Assembly: GCA_002704045.1 (NCBI GenBank)
Contig: PAFF01000038.1
Location: 1-8,091 of the forward strand
DNA: 8,091 bases
Reading direction: 5' to 3'
From: Fidelibacterota bacterium
GTDB taxonomy: Bacteria; Fidelibacterota; Marinisomatia; SCGC-AAA003-L08; GCA-002704045
Of the stretch, positions 1-6,636 are shown piece by piece. The notes below the pieces were generated by a model. That model saw nothing but the letters and a program-made list of their open reading frames with translations. It was not told the origin of the DNA and made no database searches. Each line of letters opens with the position of its first letter. The stretch's first letter is position 1. The translations under genes and the position numbers were made by a program.

Positions 1-186
1 AAATGGGTAACAATGCATGGATATGCATTGAATGTAAAACCAAATTTAAATTTTTATAATGGATTAATTCCTTGTGGAATTTTTGAGCATGGGGTTACCT
101 CAATATTTGAGCTAATGAATATTAGATTGAAAATGTTCGAAATTGTAAAAAAAAATATAATTCAATTTGAGAGAAAATTAAAGTAA
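1..186 (+). CDS. lipB: Octanoyl-[acyl carrier protein]:protein N-octanoyltransferase LipB, 3' end only
   Basis: C-terminal 61 codons of an open frame that enters from the left edge and stops at TAA 184-186. The visible residues WVTMHGYALNV, then IPCGI, then HGVTS match the LipB C-terminal signature. The Cys of PCGI (fragment residue 25, codon 73-75) corresponds to the catalytic acyl-thioester cysteine of the family. The conserved catalytic lysine should lie just upstream, outside the window. LipB is a cytoplasmic enzyme that moves octanoate from acyl carrier protein onto the lipoyl-domain lysine of E2 and GcvH proteins, providing the substrate for LipA. Only one base separates its stop from the next start, so it is probably co-transcribed with the 2-oxoacid dehydrogenase genes whose E2 is its likely target. 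The identification is firm from motifs; whether the full protein is intact cannot be judged here. Confidence 0.93.
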   Translation, partial: KWVTMHGYALNVKPNLNFYNGLIPCGIFEHGVTSIFELMNIRLKMFEIVKKNIIQFERKLK

Positions 187-187
187 A

Positions 188-2188
188 ATGAAATATAAAG
201 GCTTTTCAAAAAAAGAGTTAAAAAAAGTATATTCTCTTATTTACACATCACGAATACTTGATGAAAAACAATTAGTTCTTTTAAAACAAGGCAAAGGGTT
301 TTTTCATATTGGTGCCTCAGGTCATGAATCTGTTCAGGTAGCTGCAGGATTAAATATAAAAACTGGATCTGATTTTTCCTATCCATACTACAGAGAACAG
401 GCATATTGTCTTACACTCGGAATGACTGTTAAAGAGCTTTTTTTAGCATTTCTTGCAAAAAAAAATGATCCAAGTTCTGCTGGTAGACAAATGCCGATGC
501 ATTATGGACATAATGATTTAAATATTGTAAGTCAGTCTAGCCCAACTGGAACCCAATTTTTGCAAGCTGTTGGAACAGCATTTGCTATGCAAAGGAATAA
601 AAATGGTAATATAGTGTATGTTTCTAGTGGAGATGGAACTACAAGTCAAGGTGATTTTCACGAAGCTCTAAATTGGGCAAGTAGGGAGAAAGCCCCAGTC
701 ATATTTCATATTGAAAATAACCATTATGCTATTTCTGTTCCATTACATGAACAGGTAGCTAATGGTCAACTATATGATATCACATCAGGTTATGAGAATC
801 TGGGTAGATATAATATCAACGGTACTGATTTTTTTGAATCACATCTTGCTTTTAAGAAAGCTATCGATAGGGCTAGAAAAGGTAAAGGTCCAAGTGTAAT
901 TATATCTGATGTAGTAAGACTTTTACCTCATTCATCATCTGATGATCACAGAAAATATAGAAATGATAAAGATTTAAATATCGATAAAAGTAGGGATCCA
1001 ATTTTAATTTTTGAAAAAATTTGTATCGATAATAAAATACTATCAGAAAAAGATATTAAAAATATTCAAGACAAAATAAAATCAGATATTGATGCTGATG
1101 CACTTTGGGCTCAATTACAAGAAGTACCTGATTCAAATACTGCAAATAATTTTTTATTTTCTTTATCTGATAATTTATTTTATGGTAAAAAAGAAATTAT
1201 AGATAATCAGCAAAAAATTGTTATGGTAGATTCTATTAATCATGCACTTGATGAAGAGCTGTTAAATAATGATAAAATGCTTATTTATGGACAAGACATT
1301 GCGGACGGTAAAGGTGGTGTTTTTACTGCTACAAAGGGTTTGTCTACTAAATATGGAGATGAAAGAGTTTTTAATGCTCCTCTTGCTGAGTCTTCAATTG
1401 TTGGTACTGCAATTGGATTGGCTATATGTGGTTACAAACCTGTAGTTGAAATACAATTTGGAGATTATATTTGGACTGCAATGATGCAAATAAGAAATGA
1501 ATTAGCTACAATGCGTTACAGGTCAAATAATGATTGGAAATGTCCAGTTGTGATCAGAGTTCCAGTTGGTGGATATATTCACGGTGGATTATGTCATAGT
1601 CAAAGCATAGAAGGTTATTTTGCTCATTTACCAGGAATAAAGATCGCATATCCAAGCAATGCTGCTGATGCTAAAGGTTTATTGAAAAGTGCTTGTAGAA
1701 TGAATGATCCTGTATTATTTCTTGAACACAAAGGTTTATATAGACAAGGATATGCTAGTAGCTATGAGCCTGATAATAATTATCTTTTAGAGTTTGGTAA
1801 AGCAAAGATAGTAAAAGAGGGTAATCAGTTAACAATTATTTCTTGGGGAGCTATTGTAGAAAAAGCTATACAGGCTTCAAATAAACTTAATGTAGATGCA
1901 GAAATTATTGATATAAGAACCATCAACCCACTTGATCTAGAATCTATTCTAGATTCGGTTAAGAAAACAAATAGAGTTATTATTGCTCATGAAGATAATA
2001 TAACTAATGGTTTTGGTGGTGAAATTGCATCTAAAATTGTAGCAAATGCTTTTGAATTTTTAGATGCACCAATCAAACGTGTGGCATCTAAAGATTATCC
2101 TGTTCCATATGCTGATGAATTGGAGAAAGAAATTTTGGTTCAGACATCATGGATTGAAAAAGCGATCGAAGAAATTTTGGAATATTAA
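188..2188 (+). CDS. Fused alpha-beta E1 of a 2-oxoacid dehydrogenase, branched-chain (BCKDH)-like
   Basis: Thiamine-diphosphate enzyme of 666 aa that should decarboxylate a 2-oxoacid and acylate the E2 lipoyl arm in the cytoplasm. The alpha half (about 1-285) has GRQMPMHYG (99-107), SSPTGTQ (117-123), and a ThDP/Mg motif running from GDG (148-150) to ENN (176-178). Its PHSSSDDHRKYR loop (247-258) holds the active-site His248. The GRQMP-HYG and HS-x-SDD patterns are those of branched-chain 2-oxoacid dehydrogenase E1 alpha. A poorly conserved linker (about 285-343) leads to the beta half: YGQDIA (367-372), PLAES with ThDP-contacting Glu401, LCHSQSIEG with His470, and a transketolase C-terminal domain (about 540-660). 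Alpha and beta are usually separate genes of about 330-400 codons, so this is a genuine in-frame fusion. ATG 188 follows the lipB stop by one base, and no strong Shine-Dalgarno sequence precedes it. The family is certain; the substrate (branched-chain, pyruvate or other) is inferred. Confidence 0.9.
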   Translation: MKYKGFSKKELKKVYSLIYTSRILDEKQLVLLKQGKGFFHIGASGHESVQVAAGLNIKTGSDFSYPYYREQAYCLTLGMTVKELFLAFLAKKNDPSSAGRQMPMHYGHNDLNIVSQSSPTGTQFLQAVGTAFAMQRNKNGNIVYVSSGDGTTSQGDFHEALNWASREKAPVIFHIENNHYAISVPLHEQVANGQLYDITSGYENLGRYNINGTDFFESHLAFKKAIDRARKGKGPSVIISDVVRLLPHSSSDDHRKYRNDKDLNIDKSRDPILIFEKICIDNKILSEKDIKNIQDKIKSDIDADALWAQLQEVPDSNTANNFLFSLSDNLFYGKKEIIDNQQKIVMVDSINHALDEELLNNDKMLIYGQDIADGKGGVFTATKGLSTKYGDERVFNAPLAESSIVGTAIGLAICGYKPVVEIQFGDYIWTAMMQIRNELATMRYRSNNDWKCPVVIRVPVGGYIHGGLCHSQSIEGYFAHLPGIKIAYPSNAADAKGLLKSACRMNDPVLFLEHKGLYRQGYASSYEPDNNYLLEFGKAKIVKEGNQLTIISWGAIVEKAIQASNKLNVDAEIIDIRTINPLDLESILDSVKKTNRVIIAHEDNITNGFGGEIASKIVANAFEFLDAPIKRVASKDYPVPYADELEKEILVQTSWIEKAIEEILEY

Positions 2189-2192
2189 TTAA

Positions 2193-4154
2193 ATGACAAA
2201 AAATAATCTTTTACATATGCATGAAAAATTAATTATTCCCAGAATAATTGAAGAAAAAATGTTATTGTCTTTAAGAAAAGGAAAAATTTCAAAGTGGTTT
2301 TCTGGTATTGGGCAAGAAGCTATATCGGTAGGATCTACTTTGGCTCTTGACAAAAATGATTCTATATTCCCAATGCATAGAAATTTAGGTGTATTTACAA
2401 CTAGAGAAGTTGATTTGAAATCTTTATTTTGTCAACTAATAGGGAAAAAAGGTGGATTTACCAAAGGCAGAGATAGATCTTTTCATTTTGGTTTACCTGA
2501 TAAAAATATTATTGGTATGATTTCGCATTTAGCTGCTATGTTGCCAGTAGCAAATGGCTATGGATTATCTTATAAATTGAAAAATAAAAAACATGTAGCT
2601 CTAGCATATATTGGAGATGGAGCAACTAGTGAGGGAGATTTTCATGAAGCGTTAAATTTAGCCTCAGTTTGGAATCTTCCAGTAATTTTTCTAATTGAAA
2701 ACAATGGTTATGGTTTATCTACTCCTGTAGTTGAGCAATATAAATGTAAAAAATTATCAGATAGAGCTCTAGGCTATGGAATTAAAGGTGAAACTATTGA
2801 TGGAAATGATATTATCGAGGTATATAATACTATTAAAAATGCTGTAAAAAGAGCGAAACAAAATAAAGGTCCAACTTTAGTTGAGGCTATGACATTTAGA
2901 ATGCGTGGTCATGAAGAAGCATCTGGAACAAAATACATTGATAATAAACATTTTGAAAAATGGAAGAAAAAAGACCCAATTAATCTGTTTGAATCACATT
3001 TGAAAAAGAATCAAATCATTGATAATAAATACATTAAAAATAAACATATAGAAATTGGATCTGAAGTTGATTCAGCATTGGAATATGCTTTTAATGCAGA
3101 TAAACAATCAAGTACAATTATCATTGAATCTAATGATGTATTTTGCAAATCGCATTTCAACGAGATTGAATTAAGTAGTGACACGAAAGAGATTAGACTA
3201 GTAGATGCAATAAGCAATTGTTTGGAACAAAAAATGGAATCTGATGAGAATGTTTTAATTATGGGGCAAGATATTGCTGAATATGGAGGAGTTTTCAAAA
3301 TTACAGATGGATTTGTTGAAAAATTTGGTAAGGAAAGAGTACGAAATACACCAATAATTGAATCCGGTATCATTGGAGCTGCAATGGGATTATCATTAAA
3401 TGGTTTTAAACCAATCGTTGAAATGCAATTCTCTGATTTTGTTTCTTGTGGTTTTAACCAAATAGTTAATAATATCGCTAAAAATCATTATAGATGGAAT
3501 CATCCAGTTAATGTGACAATCAGAATGCCAAGTGGTGGAAATGTAGCTGCTGGACCATTTCATTCGCAATCATCTGAGGCTTGGTTCCTTCATGTACCAG
3601 GTATAAAAATAGTTTATCCAGCTTTTCCTGAGGATGCCAAAGGTCTCTTGAATAGTTCGATTGACGATCCAAATCCTGTTTTGTTTTTTGAACATAAAGC
3701 ATTATATAGGAGTGTTAAAACCCAAGTACCTAAAAATCTTTATAATTTAGAAATTGGAAAGGGTAAAATTAGAAAAAAAGGTAACGATTTAACTATAATT
3801 TCTTATGGACTAGCTGTTCACTGGGCTTTAGAAAAAGCTATGAAACTTAATGATAAGATTGACGTAGAAGTAGTAGATCTCGTATCAATATATCCTTATG
3901 ACAAAGATATCATTTCTAAATCAGTTAAAAAAACTAATCGTGTCATTATACTACACGAGGCTAATTTAACTGGTGGTGTTGGTGCTGAGATTTCAGCTTT
4001 TATCAACGAAGAGCTTTTTGAACATTTAGATGCACCTGTAACAAGGCTAGCTTCTTTAGATACACCAGTACCTTTTTCATCAAATTTAGAAAAAGAAATT
4101 TACTTTCCTTTAAATAGGATTGAAAATAAAATTGAAACAATTATTAAATATTAA
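2193..4154 (+). CDS. Second fused alpha-beta E1 of a 2-oxoacid dehydrogenase, substrate unclear
   Basis: A 653-aa fused E1 with the same architecture as its upstream neighbour but clearly divergent from it. The alpha half shows HRNLGVFTTRE (62-72), GRDRSFHFG (92-100) where BCKDH proteins have GRQMP-HYG, and a ThDP motif from GDG (141-143) through EGDFHEALN to ENN (169-171). An RGHEEASGTKY loop (238-248) carries His240. The linker spans about 270-333. The beta half has MGQDIAEYGGVF (357-368), Glu390 in IIESG, FHSQSSEAW with His457, and a transketolase C-terminal domain (about 523-645). It should feed a lipoylated E2 from a 2-oxoacid, with ThDP and Mg2+ as cofactors. The active-site loop lacks both the HSTSDD form of BCKDH and the HSMSDP form of pyruvate dehydrogenase E1 alpha, so the substrate cannot be named. 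I recall this sequence style from Bacteroidota. The four-base gap from the upstream E1 implies co-translation; GGAA at 2179-2182 is only a weak ribosome-binding candidate. Confidence 0.88.
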   Translation: MTKNNLLHMHEKLIIPRIIEEKMLLSLRKGKISKWFSGIGQEAISVGSTLALDKNDSIFPMHRNLGVFTTREVDLKSLFCQLIGKKGGFTKGRDRSFHFGLPDKNIIGMISHLAAMLPVANGYGLSYKLKNKKHVALAYIGDGATSEGDFHEALNLASVWNLPVIFLIENNGYGLSTPVVEQYKCKKLSDRALGYGIKGETIDGNDIIEVYNTIKNAVKRAKQNKGPTLVEAMTFRMRGHEEASGTKYIDNKHFEKWKKKDPINLFESHLKKNQIIDNKYIKNKHIEIGSEVDSALEYAFNADKQSSTIIIESNDVFCKSHFNEIELSSDTKEIRLVDAISNCLEQKMESDENVLIMGQDIAEYGGVFKITDGFVEKFGKERVRNTPIIESGIIGAAMGLSLNGFKPIVEMQFSDFVSCGFNQIVNNIAKNHYRWNHPVNVTIRMPSGGNVAAGPFHSQSSEAWFLHVPGIKIVYPAFPEDAKGLLNSSIDDPNPVLFFEHKALYRSVKTQVPKNLYNLEIGKGKIRKKGNDLTIISYGLAVHWALEKAMKLNDKIDVEVVDLVSIYPYDKDIISKSVKKTNRVIILHEANLTGGVGAEISAFINEELFEHLDAPVTRLASLDTPVPFSSNLEKEIYFPLNRIENKIETIIKY

Positions 4155-4156
4155 AA

Positions 4157-4163
4157 AAGAGAG
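4157..4163 (+). promoter_or_regulatory. Candidate ribosome-binding site for the acyl-CoA dehydrogenase gene
   Basis: AAGAGAG lies in the 17-base gap after the second E1, eight bases before ATG 4172. It is a partial Shine-Dalgarno match (GAGAG) and supports that ATG as the start. The gap is too short for a separate promoter, apart from elements hidden in the preceding coding sequence. Confidence 0.5.
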
Positions 4164-4171
4164 TTAAAATT

Positions 4172-5341
4172 ATGAAATTAAGAGGAATAGATTTTTTAGA
4201 CATATCCAACCATTTTAATGAAGATGAACTTATGGTACAGCATACTGCAAGAGAATTTGTTAACAATGAGATTTTGCCAATCATTGAAGAGCATTTTGAG
4301 AATGCTACATTCCCAGATCATTTGGTTAAAAAATTTGCTGATATGGGTTTTTTCGGTATGAATCTTCCAGAAAAATATAATTGTGCTGGAATGAGCAATA
4401 TAGCATATGGCCTAGTTTGTCAAGAATTGGAAAGGGGTGATTCAGGAATCAGATCGTTCGTATCTGTCCAGGGAGCATTAGTCATGTATCCCATATTTGC
4501 TTTTGGATCTGAAGAACAACGTAAATATTGGCTTCCATTACTCGCATCAGGAGAAAAGATTGGTTGCTTTGGTTTGACAGAACCAAACTTTGGGTCTAAT
4601 CCTGGTGGAATGACAACAACTGCAAAAAAAGTAAAAGATGGCTATATTCTAAATGGTGCAAAAATGTGGATAACTAATGGTACAATTGCAGATATATCAA
4701 TTGTCTGGGCTAAAGATGATGATGGAGTAGTCAGAGGTTTTATTGTCGATAATAAGTCAGAGGGTTTTTCTGCACCTATAATGAAGCATAAGTTGTCTCT
4801 TAGAGCTTCTGTAACATCAGAACTAATATTAGAGGATGTATTTGTTCCATCAAATAATATTTTACCTAATGTTAAAGGTTTAAGAGGTCCATTAGGTTGT
4901 TTGAATCAGGCAAGGTACGGAATAGGTTGGGGCGGTACAGGTTCTGCAATGGCTGTATATGAAGCATCTGTTCAATATTCTAAAGATAGGATACAATTTG
5001 ATAAGCCTATTGCTTCTTATCAGTTAATACAAGAAAAATTAGCTTGGATGTTAAACGAAATTTCTAAAGCACAACTTTTAGCATTGCAGGTTGGTAAAAA
5101 TAAAGATGCGGGTACTGTTAATCATGCTCATATTTCCATGGTAAAAAGAAATAATGTTTGGGTGGCTCGAGAGTGCGCAAAATTAGCTAGAGAAATTCAT
5201 GGAGGAAATGGTATAACTGCTGATTATCCAATTATGCGACATATGATGAATATAGAAAGTGTTTACACTTATGAAGGGACTCATGATATGCATACTTTAG
5301 TTTTGGGAGAAAATATTACTGGAATTCCAGCATATCGTTAA
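4172..5341 (+). CDS. gcdH: Glutaryl-CoA dehydrogenase-like acyl-CoA dehydrogenase
   Basis: FAD-dependent acyl-CoA dehydrogenase of 389 aa, the normal length. Glutaryl-CoA dehydrogenase oxidises and decarboxylates glutaryl-CoA to crotonyl-CoA and CO2, passing electrons to electron-transfer flavoprotein. Family signatures are GCFGLTEPNFGSN (131-143) and HGGNGITADYPIMRH (343-357). ELERGDSGIRS (85-95) contains Glu87 and Arg94, aligning with human residues of the same mature numbers; Arg94 binds the distal carboxylate of glutaryl-CoA. SLRASVT (209-215), GPLGCLNQARYGI (239-251) and TYEGTHDMH (366-374) follow the human enzyme closely, with Glu368 as catalytic base and Tyr367 before it. One oddity is GSNPGGM (141-147), where human GCDH has GSDPSSM. 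It sits between E1 and E2 genes, suggesting its acyl-CoA comes from that complex. The residue matches favour glutaryl-CoA dehydrogenase over short-chain or isovaleryl-CoA dehydrogenases, but substrate assignment within this superfamily by motif is not absolute. Confidence 0.88.
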   Translation: MKLRGIDFLDISNHFNEDELMVQHTAREFVNNEILPIIEEHFENATFPDHLVKKFADMGFFGMNLPEKYNCAGMSNIAYGLVCQELERGDSGIRSFVSVQGALVMYPIFAFGSEEQRKYWLPLLASGEKIGCFGLTEPNFGSNPGGMTTTAKKVKDGYILNGAKMWITNGTIADISIVWAKDDDGVVRGFIVDNKSEGFSAPIMKHKLSLRASVTSELILEDVFVPSNNILPNVKGLRGPLGCLNQARYGIGWGGTGSAMAVYEASVQYSKDRIQFDKPIASYQLIQEKLAWMLNEISKAQLLALQVGKNKDAGTVNHAHISMVKRNNVWVARECAKLAREIHGGNGITADYPIMRHMMNIESVYTYEGTHDMHTLVLGENITGIPAYR

Positions 5342-5347
5342 CAAAAT

Positions 5348-5351
5348 AGGA
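5348..5351 (+). promoter_or_regulatory. Candidate ribosome-binding site for the E2 gene
   Basis: AGGA lies five bases before ATG 5357 and eight bases before an adjacent in-frame ATG at 5360. The spacing is, if anything, better for the second ATG. The E2 may therefore begin one residue later than annotated, which has no effect on its domains. Confidence 0.5.
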
Positions 5352-5356
5352 ATTGA

Positions 5357-6634
5357 ATGATGAATATTGATGTTATAATGCCCAAAATGGGCGAATCGAT
5401 CACTGAGGGTACTATACTTGAGTGGAAAAAAAACGTTGGTGAATCAATTAAACTTGATGAAACCCTTCTAGAAATATCCACTGACAAAGTAGACTCTGAA
5501 ATTCCATCTCCTTCTGAAGGTGTAATTACAGAAATTTTATATAATGTAAACGATATCGTGCAGGTTGGTGAAATTATAGCTAAAATTAGTAAAGATGGCA
5601 AAGTTAAAGTTCAAAATAATTTAAAAAAAGAAGTTGTTAAAAATGATAATAAAAAAGAAAAATTTGTAAATATTGATTCTATAAGATCTCAACGAACCGA
5701 AAAAGAAACTTATGTAAAAAGGTTTTTATCTCCTTTAGTTAAAAATATTGCAAAAAAAGAAGGTATCGACTTGTCAGAATTAGATTCAATTCAAGGATCA
5801 GGAAGAAATAATAGATTAAATAAAGAAGATCTATTGAATTATATAAATTCTAAAAATAATGCCAAACCAATGCCAAGTTTTAAAAAAATTCCTAATTTAC
5901 CGTTTAATAATTCTGAACAGATCTTAAGAAATGATGTAGAAAAGATGGATAGAGTTAGATTGAAAATTGGTGAACATATGGTAAATTCAGTTAAAACCTC
6001 CCCACATGTTTATTCAACAACAGAAGTAGACATGACATCCATTGTAGAAATGACGAATCAAAATAAAAATGCATTTTCAGAAAAGTATAATTTGAAGTTA
6101 ACATATACTCCTTTCATTTTAAGTGCGTGTGTAAAAGCTATTCAAGACTTTCCATTAATGAATGCAATGATAGATGGCGAAAATATAATTCATCAAAAAA
6201 ATATTAATTTGGGAATAGCTGTAGCTTTAAACGATGGTAATCTTATTGTACCATCACTAAAAAACTCAGAGGAGAAAAATTTTTTAGGATTGTCCAGAAA
6301 TGCATCTGAGTTAGCATCGAAAGCGAGAAATGACAAATTAGAACCCGATGATATATTTGGTAGTACCTTTACAGTTACTAATCCTGGAATGTTTGGAAGT
6401 TTATTTGGAATGGCAATAATTAATCAACCTAACTTAGGCATTTTAAGTGTTGGTGCAATTAAGAAAAAACCTGTTGTTAAAGAAACTGACTATGGAGATG
6501 TAATTGTAGTTCGTTCAATGATGTATATTACTTTAGGTTATGATCACCGTTTAATTGATGGTGCATACGGAACACGCTTTTTAGCGAAAATATCTGAATA
6601 TCTAGAAAATTTTAAACTTAATGAAATCATATAA
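5357..6634 (+). CDS. Dihydrolipoamide acyltransferase (E2) of a 2-oxoacid dehydrogenase complex
   Basis: A 425-aa E2 core subunit that carries the acyl group on a lipoyl arm and transfers it to CoA. Domains in order: one lipoyl domain (about 1-78) with the lipoylation lysine Lys44 in STDKVDSE; a Lys- and Asn-rich flexible linker (about 79-120); a peripheral-subunit-binding domain (about 122-163, FLSPLVKNIAKKEGIDLSEL then GSGRNNRL); a second linker; and the trimer-forming catalytic domain (about 196-425). The active-site motif DHRLIDG (396-402) holds His397 and Asp401. The SPHVYSTTEVDM (215-226) and TNPGMFGSLFG (341-351) stretches are typical of the 2-oxoacid dehydrogenase acyltransferase family. 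Motifs alone do not decide between acetyl, branched-chain acyl and glutaryl or succinyl specificity. It is the only E2 in the window and so probably serves one or both upstream E1 proteins. The adjacent lipA and upstream lipB would lipoylate it. No E3 gene follows. Confidence 0.93.
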   Translation: MMNIDVIMPKMGESITEGTILEWKKNVGESIKLDETLLEISTDKVDSEIPSPSEGVITEILYNVNDIVQVGEIIAKISKDGKVKVQNNLKKEVVKNDNKKEKFVNIDSIRSQRTEKETYVKRFLSPLVKNIAKKEGIDLSELDSIQGSGRNNRLNKEDLLNYINSKNNAKPMPSFKKIPNLPFNNSEQILRNDVEKMDRVRLKIGEHMVNSVKTSPHVYSTTEVDMTSIVEMTNQNKNAFSEKYNLKLTYTPFILSACVKAIQDFPLMNAMIDGENIIHQKNINLGIAVALNDGNLIVPSLKNSEEKNFLGLSRNASELASKARNDKLEPDDIFGSTFTVTNPGMFGSLFGMAIINQPNLGILSVGAIKKKPVVKETDYGDVIVVRSMMYITLGYDHRLIDGAYGTRFLAKISEYLENFKLNEII

Positions 6635-6636
6635 AA

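Noticed and set aside
11..30. Perfect 8-bp inverted repeat with a 4-base loop (CAATGCAT / ATGCATTG)
   Set aside because: It falls in the lipB codons for the conserved THGxALN stretch, and no T-run follows, so coding constraint explains it and it is not a terminator.
147..156. Run of A bases near the end of lipB as a possible slippage or phase-variation tract
   Set aside because: Similar A-runs occur throughout this AT-rich window, and the lipB frame reads cleanly through to a stop that abuts the next gene.
1935..1954. Perfect 9-bp inverted repeat with a 2-base spacer (ATCTAGAAT / ATTCTAGAT)
   Set aside because: It lies within the coding sequence of the first E1, near a DLESILDS stretch. The 2-base loop is too tight for a hairpin, and no regulatory role is suggested by its position mid-gene. 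It is most likely a chance product of repeated Leu/Glu/Asp/Ser codons.
3011..3373. 120-codon open frame on the minus strand
   Set aside because: It lies wholly inside the second E1 gene, which has full motif support in the + frame. Its translation is Ser/Ile-rich with no recognisable domain, as expected for an antisense shadow in AT-rich DNA.
3520..3702. 60-codon open frame on the minus strand
   Set aside because: It is antisense to the conserved beta half of the second E1 and has no motif or supporting context.
5338..5601. 87-codon open frame on the minus strand
   Set aside because: It is antisense to the E2 lipoyl domain. Its Ser/Ile/Thr composition reflects the complement of conserved lipoyl-domain codons.
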